Position numbers and translations under genes: made by a program. Shown here piece after piece: positions 59,137 to 64,000 of a stretch of 64,000 nt of DNA. The first letter of the stretch is position 1. Every line of letters starts with the position of its first letter. Origin of the DNA: Lacipirellula parvula (GTDB taxonomy: Bacteria > Planctomycetota > Planctomycetia > Pirellulales > Lacipirellulaceae); contig NZ_AP021861.1 in assembly GCF_009177095.1 (NCBI RefSeq), positions 3,268,501-3,332,500 on the forward strand, in the 5' to 3' direction. The notes under the pieces were generated by a model that saw nothing but the letters and a program-made list of their open reading frames with translations, had not been told where the DNA came from and did not search any database.

Positions 59137-61782
59137 ATGAAAAACGCAGGAAGGTCGGCTACCACAGGTGCGTTCCAAATCGCCTTGGAATGTATCCCAT
59201 CGCCTGTTCTCGTCTGCGATCATCGCACTCTTCAGATCCTGGCGTTCAATCAATGCGCGATTGAGAGATATGGCTTCACCCAGGAAGAATTTAGCCACAT
59301 GACGATGAAGGCAATTCTTTGTCATGGAGACGTTGAGGCTTTTACAAATGCGATCAAAAGAATTGGGGAGACAGGCGTCGAACTGGGAGAGTGGCAGCTA
59401 ACCACCAAGGCGAATGCAGCTATTCAGGTGCGGTTCGAAATTCGCTCCATCGACTGGGGCGGAGTCGATGCGCTCCTGATTAAGACCATTGAGAGTGAGG
59501 ATCCGCTCCCGTCCGGATCAGATGTCACGCGAGCGAGCGACCTTTTACTCGCGGTGATCGAGACCAGTTTTGACGCACTTTACGTGAAAGACCTGGAAGG
59601 AAAGTATCTGCTTTTCAATCGTGCGGCCGCGCTGTTTGTCGGGCAAGAAGCGGAGTACGTGATCGGTAAGGACGACACCGCGTTGTTCGAACCCGTTGGG
59701 GCCGGACGGCTCATGGCGCGCGACCGTGAGGTCATGCAAACGGGCCAAGTTCGCATTGAGGAAGAAGTGCTAACGGCGGCTGGCGCGACCAGGACCTATA
59801 TCACCACCAAAACGCCCTATCGCGATCGCTTGAGTAATATCACCGGGTTGATCGGCACTGCGCGAGACATTACCCAGCAGAAAACTGCCGAGCAATCGTT
59901 ACGACAGAGTGAAGCGCGCTATCGCACGCTCGTCGAAGCCACCACCGCAATTGTCTGGAACACGCCGGAGTCAGGCGAGTTCGAAACTGAGCAGCCGGCG
60001 TGGACGAGATTTACCGGGCAGACGTTCGCCGAGTTACAAGGCTGGGGATGGCTCGATGCGGTCCACCCAGACGATCGTCGCCACACTGAACAGGTTTGGT
60101 CGAACGCAATTCACGATCGCACAATCTACATCGTCGAACACCGGCTGCGTCGCGCTGACGGCGAATATCGCCTCATGGCCGTACGGGCAGTTCCCATCCT
60201 CAACCCGAATGGCAGCATTCGCGAATGGGTGGGACTTCATTTCGACATTACCGAGCAGAGGGAGGACGAGCAAGCGCTCCTGTTGCGTGACTTCGCTGTA
60301 CGCTCGATTAGCCAAGGCATTGTCATCACTGATCCACGTTCACACGACAATCCCATTATCTACGCGAATCCAGGCTTCGAAGCGATTACCGGGTATCAGT
60401 CGACGGAAGTGCTCGGGCGCAATTGCCGATTTCTGCAAGGCCCCGATACAGACCCATCCGCCACGGAGGAGTTGCGCCACGCCGTGGCAGCAGGAATCCC
60501 TTGCACCGTCGAGCTGCTAAATTACCGCAAAGACGGCGCTATGTTTTGGAATGCCGTCACGCTGTCGCCTGTATTCGATGACAAAGAGCAGCTAACGCAC
60601 ATTGTAGGCGTGCAAATAGACGTCACGGAACGAAGGCGATTGGAAGAGCGATTGCGGCAGTCAGAGAAAATGGAAGCCATCGGTCAACTGGCAGGGGGCG
60701 TGGCTCATGACTTCAATAACATGCTGGCGGTGATCAACGGTTATAGCGCTTCGTTGTCTCAATCTGAGCGCCTCGACGAATCAGAGTTAGAGGCCGTTGC
60801 AGAGCTTCGGGCTGCCGGCGAGCGCGCGGCACGTCTCACCCGGCAACTGTTGGCATTTAGCCGGCAGCAGGTGTTGAAGCCGACGATCGTCAATCTAAAT
60901 GAAGTGGTGGTCGAAACGGAGAAAATGCTCAGTCGCGTCATCGGGGAGGACATTCGAATTCTCTCGGCGCTCGAACCAACGCTTTGGCCCATTCGCATCG
61001 ATCCCGGTCAGTTCGAGCAGATTCTTTTGAATTTGTCGATCAACGCTCGCGACGCCATGCCGCAGGGGGGCGTGTTGACGATCGCGACTAGCAACCTCGA
61101 CCGTCAGGACAGCTCACTCGACGCGGTTCAGCACTTCGTCAAAGTCACCGTGGCTGACACCGGTTGCGGTATGGATAAAGCGGTGCGCGAACGGGCGTTT
61201 GAACCCTTTTTTACGACCAAGGAGCAGGGGAAGGGGACGGGATTGGGACTAGCGTCTGTTTATGGCATTATCCAACAAAGCGGTGGTCAAATCTTGCTCG
61301 ACAGCGAACCGGGAAGCGGGGCGTGCTTTACCATCCTCTTCCCAGCGCTTCCGGGGGAGAGCTGGAAGTCCGAGGGCGAGACTGCTGAACAGAGTGATGT
61401 CGAGCGAGGCAGCGAAACGCTCTTGGTCGTGGAGGACGAGGAGATGGTGCGCCGTCTACTTTGCAAAGTTCTTGCCGCGCAGGGCTACACGGTGCTGGGG
61501 GCGAGCGGCGGAAGAGAAGCGATTGAACACTGGAAGGCGCGTCAACGCGATATCGCCTTGGTAATTACGGATGTCATCATGCCGGAGATGAGCGGTCGCG
61601 AGTTGATCGATCAGCTGCGGCGGGAACGATCAAATTTAAAGGTTCTTTTCATGTCGGGCTACACGGACGACGCCGTCATGCGGCACGACATTGAAGAACA
61701 CTCCGTACACTTCATGCAGAAGCCGTTCTCGCCAGCAGCGCTCGCGGCGAAGGTCCGCGACGTGCTGGCGTCTGAGAGCTAG
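59137..61782 (+). CDS. PAS-PAS-PAS-LOV histidine kinase with C-terminal receiver, probable blue-light sensor
   Basis: This is an 881-residue cytoplasmic protein. Three PAS domains (about 10-125, 133-255, 262-380) precede a LOV domain (about 384-500). The LOV domain has GRNCRFLQGPDTDP with the photoactive Cys at residue 430, and also ELLNYRKDGAMFWN, both hallmark LOV stretches. Then come HisKA with His524 (GGVAHDFNNMLAV), HATPase (NLSINARDAMP, GTGLGLASVYG) and a receiver with Asp812 (VITDVIMPEMSG). Known LOV kinases bind FMN and signal after blue-light adduct formation. It converges on a BLUF gene, 30 bases between stops. Confidence 0.93.
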   Translation: MKNAGRSATTGAFQIALECIPSPVLVCDHRTLQILAFNQCAIERYGFTQEEFSHMTMKAILCHGDVEAFTNAIKRIGETGVELGEWQLTTKANAAIQVRFEIRSIDWGGVDALLIKTIESEDPLPSGSDVTRASDLLLAVIETSFDALYVKDLEGKYLLFNRAAALFVGQEAEYVIGKDDTALFEPVGAGRLMARDREVMQTGQVRIEEEVLTAAGATRTYITTKTPYRDRLSNITGLIGTARDITQQKTAEQSLRQSEARYRTLVEATTAIVWNTPESGEFETEQPAWTRFTGQTFAELQGWGWLDAVHPDDRRHTEQVWSNAIHDRTIYIVEHRLRRADGEYRLMAVRAVPILNPNGSIREWVGLHFDITEQREDEQALLLRDFAVRSISQGIVITDPRSHDNPIIYANPGFEAITGYQSTEVLGRNCRFLQGPDTDPSATEELRHAVAAGIPCTVELLNYRKDGAMFWNAVTLSPVFDDKEQLTHIVGVQIDVTERRRLEERLRQSEKMEAIGQLAGGVAHDFNNMLAVINGYSASLSQSERLDESELEAVAELRAAGERAARLTRQLLAFSRQQVLKPTIVNLNEVVVETEKMLSRVIGEDIRILSALEPTLWPIRIDPGQFEQILLNLSINARDAMPQGGVLTIATSNLDRQDSSLDAVQHFVKVTVADTGCGMDKAVRERAFEPFFTTKEQGKGTGLGLASVYGIIQQSGGQILLDSEPGSGACFTILFPALPGESWKSEGETAEQSDVERGSETLLVVEDEEMVRRLLCKVLAAQGYTVLGASGGREAIEHWKARQRDIALVITDVIMPEMSGRELIDQLRRERSNLKVLFMSGYTDDAVMRHDIEEHSVHFMQKPFSPAALAAKVRDVLASES

Positions 61783-61812
61783 GCCCCGTCGCCGCAGTGC
61801 AGTCGTTGTTAA

Positions 61813-62340
61813 TCACGCTGATGCGAGGCAGTGCACGGCGAGTAGCCGCGAAAGACGGATCACCGCGATTGGCGTCGTTGCTCGTTCCACGGATTGTTGT
61901 CGCAACGCGACCATCGCTTCCACTAATTCGCCTTCTAGGTTGAATCGTTGAAAGTCGTCCTTGCTCAACAATTTCATCGTCCAGTCGGGGAACAGCCTCC
62001 GCGCCCCCGGCCACGGCGCCGCTGTCATGTTAGCCTTCAGGCCTGGACGAGCGGCGCCTGCTGAGGTTCGGCGAATCGCCACCTGTCGCTCTTCGTCAAG
62101 TATCGGCACCACGTTCAGAATTCGGTGCCGGGAATCCGCCTCAATCGTTGCCATCAATTGCTCGACGACTTCCTTCTCGCCTTCCAGGAATTGCAAGAAC
62201 GTCGCTGACTCGAACTCGTAGGTGAGATATCCGGTAATCTCCAGTCGTTGATTCTTAGCGGAGGCCAGCCGCGTGAGTTGCACCATTGCCGATTCGTCGA
62301 AGGGCGCCGTCGCTACGCTGGTATAGACCAATGCAAACAT
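61813..62340 (-). CDS. BLUF domain blue-light photoreceptor
   Basis: From ATG 62340 the protein has 175 residues. The BLUF domain (about 1-95) shows FALVYTSVA with Tyr6, KNQRLEITGYL with Asn30, and FLQFLEGE with Gln50, the flavin hydrogen-bond network. The Asn-Gln distance is 20, two more than the usual 18, from an insertion in the strand turn (YEFESAT). A semi-conserved Trp (FPDWTMKL) follows after a long insert, and a basic helical tail (VALRQQSVERATTPIAVIRL) ends it. It binds FAD and probably passes the light signal to another protein. It converges on the LOV kinase. Confidence 0.88.
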   Translation of the reverse strand: MFALVYTSVATAPFDESAMVQLTRLASAKNQRLEITGYLTYEFESATFLQFLEGEKEVVEQLMATIEADSRHRILNVVPILDEERQVAIRRTSAGAARPGLKANMTAAPWPGARRLFPDWTMKLLSKDDFQRFNLEGELVEAMVALRQQSVERATTPIAVIRLSRLLAVHCLASA

Positions 62341-62465
62341 CACTGACCTTATTCTAACGAAAGTGATTCAAGGCGCGACGCTGCGTCTCAGTATCTCCGA
62401 GAAGTAGATTCCTAGTCGCTTATCTTCCGAAGACTATCTTGGCCGATCACCCACGGCCTCGTGCG

Positions 62466-62499
62466 GGCCTCTATCGGTGGAGCTACGCCGATAGAGGCC
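62466..62499. terminator. 12-bp perfect hairpin between BLUF and receiver genes
   Basis: GGCCTCTATCGG at 62466-62477 pairs exactly with 62488-62499 around a 10-base loop. ATTTTC follows on the plus strand. It lies 53 bases past the stop of the receiver gene (minus strand) and 126 bases before the BLUF start, so it probably ends the receiver transcript. Confidence 0.6.
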
Positions 62500-62551
62500 A
62501 TTTTCATTGAAACCACGTCGCGGCGACAGTTTCCACTCACACTCGCGCGAG

Positions 62552-63175
62552 CTACGCCCGGCGAAGTTGAAGAAGTTGTCCTGTTAGCAACGTGGCGCGT
62601 TCAGCGGCAATCAGCACCTCGCTCAGATCTTCTCGCACAGACGAACCCTCCGGAAGCCTATTGAATGCGATTTCCGTTTGGCCAATCATCACGGTGAGCA
62701 GATTATTCAAGGTGTGAGCGATCTCGCCCACTTTCTTGGCCCAATTGACGACGTTCGAATCGGATTCGAGACGCTCCTCCGTCGAATTCGCTCCTTCGCG
62801 CTCGACGGCAAAGCGAACGGCGCGACGCAGCTGCCCTTCTACCGTATGCCCCTTCACCAAATAGCCGTCAGCGCCTTCCCGCGCGGTGTGCAATTCGCAT
62901 AGCTCGCCGGGCGTTGAAGTCAGCACAATCACCGGAACGTGAGGCGCATCATGCCTCAGCTTGGTGAGCGTTTCGACTCCATCGGAATCGGGCAGACCGA
63001 GATCCAGAACGACGGCGTCGGTGTGGACGTTCTTCAACTCGCTAATGGCTTCTTCAAGCCGTTCAACGTGAGCGACGACGAACTGCGGTTCGCGCGACAG
63101 TTCGACTTGAGCCAGCGCCGCGTCGACTTCGCTATCCTCTACAAGCAACACCCGAAACATTTGCGGAACATTCAT
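62552..63175 (-). CDS. Receiver domain fused to a histidine-phosphotransfer (DHp-like) helix pair, no ATPase
   Basis: From ATG 63175 the protein has 207 residues. Residues 1-125 form a receiver (LLVEDSEVDAA; Asp58 in VVLDLGLPDSDG; a Lys in GYLVKGH). After a linker, residues about 145-207 look like a HisKA dimerisation helix pair with His154 (GEIAHTLNNLLTVMIG) that ends just where an ATPase domain should begin. The stop codon is clear and no ATPase homology follows in any frame. It may take phosphate from another kinase and pass it on, or dimerise with a kinase. The LOV kinase nearby is an obvious candidate. Confidence 0.8.
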   Translation of the reverse strand: MNVPQMFRVLLVEDSEVDAALAQVELSREPQFVVAHVERLEEAISELKNVHTDAVVLDLGLPDSDGVETLTKLRHDAPHVPVIVLTSTPGELCELHTAREGADGYLVKGHTVEGQLRRAVRFAVEREGANSTEERLESDSNVVNWAKKVGEIAHTLNNLLTVMIGQTEIAFNRLPEGSSVREDLSEVLIAAERATLLTGQLLQLRRA

Positions 63176-63190
63176 ACGACATGAAGCCAT

Positions 63191-63508
63191 GCAACCATTG
63201 TGGGACCGTTGGATGCCGGAAGACAGGATGACGAAGGTCGCATCCTATTGAGCAGCCAATCGCAACACTCAATTCCAGGGAGGCGAATCCCAGGACCTGA
63301 GCTTCTCCGCGAGTCGTTGCACGGCTCGAAGTGGATTGCACGGCGTTCATCGTAGACCATTTCCTCCAAATAATTGCATGACTACATGCCTAAGTTCGGA
63401 CAAAACGGCAAACCGCGAATGGGTCTAGAACCTGCCTGAAGCTGCCTAGACTGCCATCGCGGCAATAAGCCACGCAATAACGGCAGTTGTGAGTGAATTC
63501 CAATCATT
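63191..63508 (-). other. About 320 bases without a gene
   Basis: The minus-strand frame at 63132-63350 is not convincing. This region should hold the promoter of the receiver gene and the end of the sigma54-activator transcript. I see no strong motif. Confidence 0.4.
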
Positions 63509-64000
63509 TTACTTCTCAGCGTTCTCGTCGTCCTGCTCCATAATTCGATAAAGCGACTTACGGTGTAGACCCAGCGTCCGCGCCGCCGCCGACTTATTGC
63601 CGTGTGAGCGATTAATCACTTCCGAAACCAAGGCCCGCTCCATGATCTTGAGGTCGCCTATATAGGGGACCGAGATCATCTCCGTATTCGCGGGCGGACG
63701 CGTTGGCGGCAACAGTTCCGCCACTCGCGCGGCCGACAGTTGCGATTCCGACGTAAAGACGATGGCCCGACGTACGAAGTTTTCGAGTTCGTAAACGTTG
63801 CCAGGCCATTCGTAGCGTTCCAGCTTGGCCATCGCCTCTTCGGTAAACTCGATTTTTCGGCGGCGGTCGTACGACTGCGAAGTGCGGTTGGCTTCTTTCA
63901 TCAGGCTCGCCAGCAGCGGTCGAATATCTTCGCGGCGCCGGCGCAGCGGAGGCACCTCCAGGGGAGCTTGACTCAGGAAGTTATGAAGATCATCGACGAA
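63509..64000 (-). CDS. Sigma54-dependent regulator, C-terminal part (5' end outside window)
   Basis: The frame is open to the right edge (in-frame from 64000), so only the last 163 residues are seen. PPLRRRREDIRPLLA and YEWPGNVYELENFVRRA are motifs of the AAA+ domain of NtrC-type activators. The end is a Fis-type helix-turn-helix (NKSAAARTLGLHRKSLYRIM). Full proteins usually have an N-terminal receiver or PAS domain. It binds upstream enhancer sites and drives sigma54 RNA polymerase. It shares strand with the receiver gene 62552-63175. Confidence 0.9.
   Translation of the reverse strand, partial: FVDDLHNFLSQAPLEVPPLRRRREDIRPLLASLMKEANRTSQSYDRRRKIEFTEEAMAKLERYEWPGNVYELENFVRRAIVFTSESQLSAARVAELLPPTRPPANTEMISVPYIGDLKIMERALVSEVINRSHGNKSAAARTLGLHRKSLYRIMEQDDENAEK

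Noticed and set aside
1-64000. CRISPR arrays, tRNA or rRNA genes
   Set aside because: No regularly spaced repeat series, tRNA cloverleaf/CCA pattern or rRNA-like stretch was seen on either strand. Short repeats found are single duplications or protein-domain repeats.

Overview
The window reads as chromosomal DNA of a planctomycete, most likely of the order Pirellulales. The evidence is DUF1559 prepilin-like proteins paired with small carboxypeptidase-regulatory-type lipoproteins, many secreted proteins ending in PEP-CTERM sorting signals (some with a dockerin repeat in front), Cys-type sulfatases, a DUF5107-TPR protein, XylR-type AraC regulators and long PAS/LOV histidine kinases. No rRNA, tRNA or CRISPR array was recognised.

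Region 1 (1-34.7 kb) looks like a polysaccharide-utilisation region. It holds two sulfatases (the first cut by the window edge, the second a 1202-residue multidomain protein), a sugar-porter MFS permease, a DUF5107-TPR gene broken by a 17-bp tandem duplication, and two roughly mirror-image modules. Each module has a XylR-type regulator, PEP-CTERM proteins, a DUF1559 protein and a small lipoprotein. Module A (10.9-18.7 kb, +) ends in a GH97 glycosidase. Module B (18.8-25.4 kb, -) carries an SGNH hydrolase. Next come a GH29 alpha-L-fucosidase translationally coupled to a GntR/FadR regulator (-) and, divergently, a six-gene operon: SDR, L-fuconate dehydratase, SSS symporter, sugar-binding protein, SDR and L-fuconolactonase-type amidohydrolase. 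Together these predict desulfation and hydrolysis of a fucose-containing glycan, uptake of L-fucose and its oxidative, non-phosphorylated breakdown. The final cleavage enzyme is not in the window. A palindromic operator and a sigma70-like promoter precede the operon.

Region 2 (34.7-55 kb) is gene-poor and accessory in character. It has small hypothetical and membrane proteins, a decayed IS3-family transposase, two copies of an unknown ~67-residue ORF, a two-component system next to a tandem-domain exported protein, an MFS permease, an isochorismatase-type hydrolase, a broken histidine kinase, a SOUL protein, an Hsp20 and an lpxA homologue. Its most interesting structure is a ~1-kb duplication (44.2-45.2 and 50.4-51.4 kb). 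Each copy holds a small lysine-rich protein gene (frameshifted in copy 1), a divergent promoter, a ~280-nt leader with conserved and covarying hairpins, and a cold-shock-domain-like protein gene with its own terminator.

Region 3 (55-64 kb) is dense in signalling genes: a PAS hybrid histidine kinase, an RsbRD-like/histidine kinase (intact paralogue of the broken one at 43 kb), a PAS-PAS-PAS-LOV histidine kinase with a receiver, a BLUF photoreceptor, a receiver protein carrying only a histidine-phosphotransfer helix pair, and the C-terminal part of a sigma54 activator. LOV and BLUF proteins side by side suggest a blue-light-responsive signalling locus.

Starts were chosen by reading ribosome-binding sites by eye. 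All family calls rest on motifs and remembered family features, with no database search.
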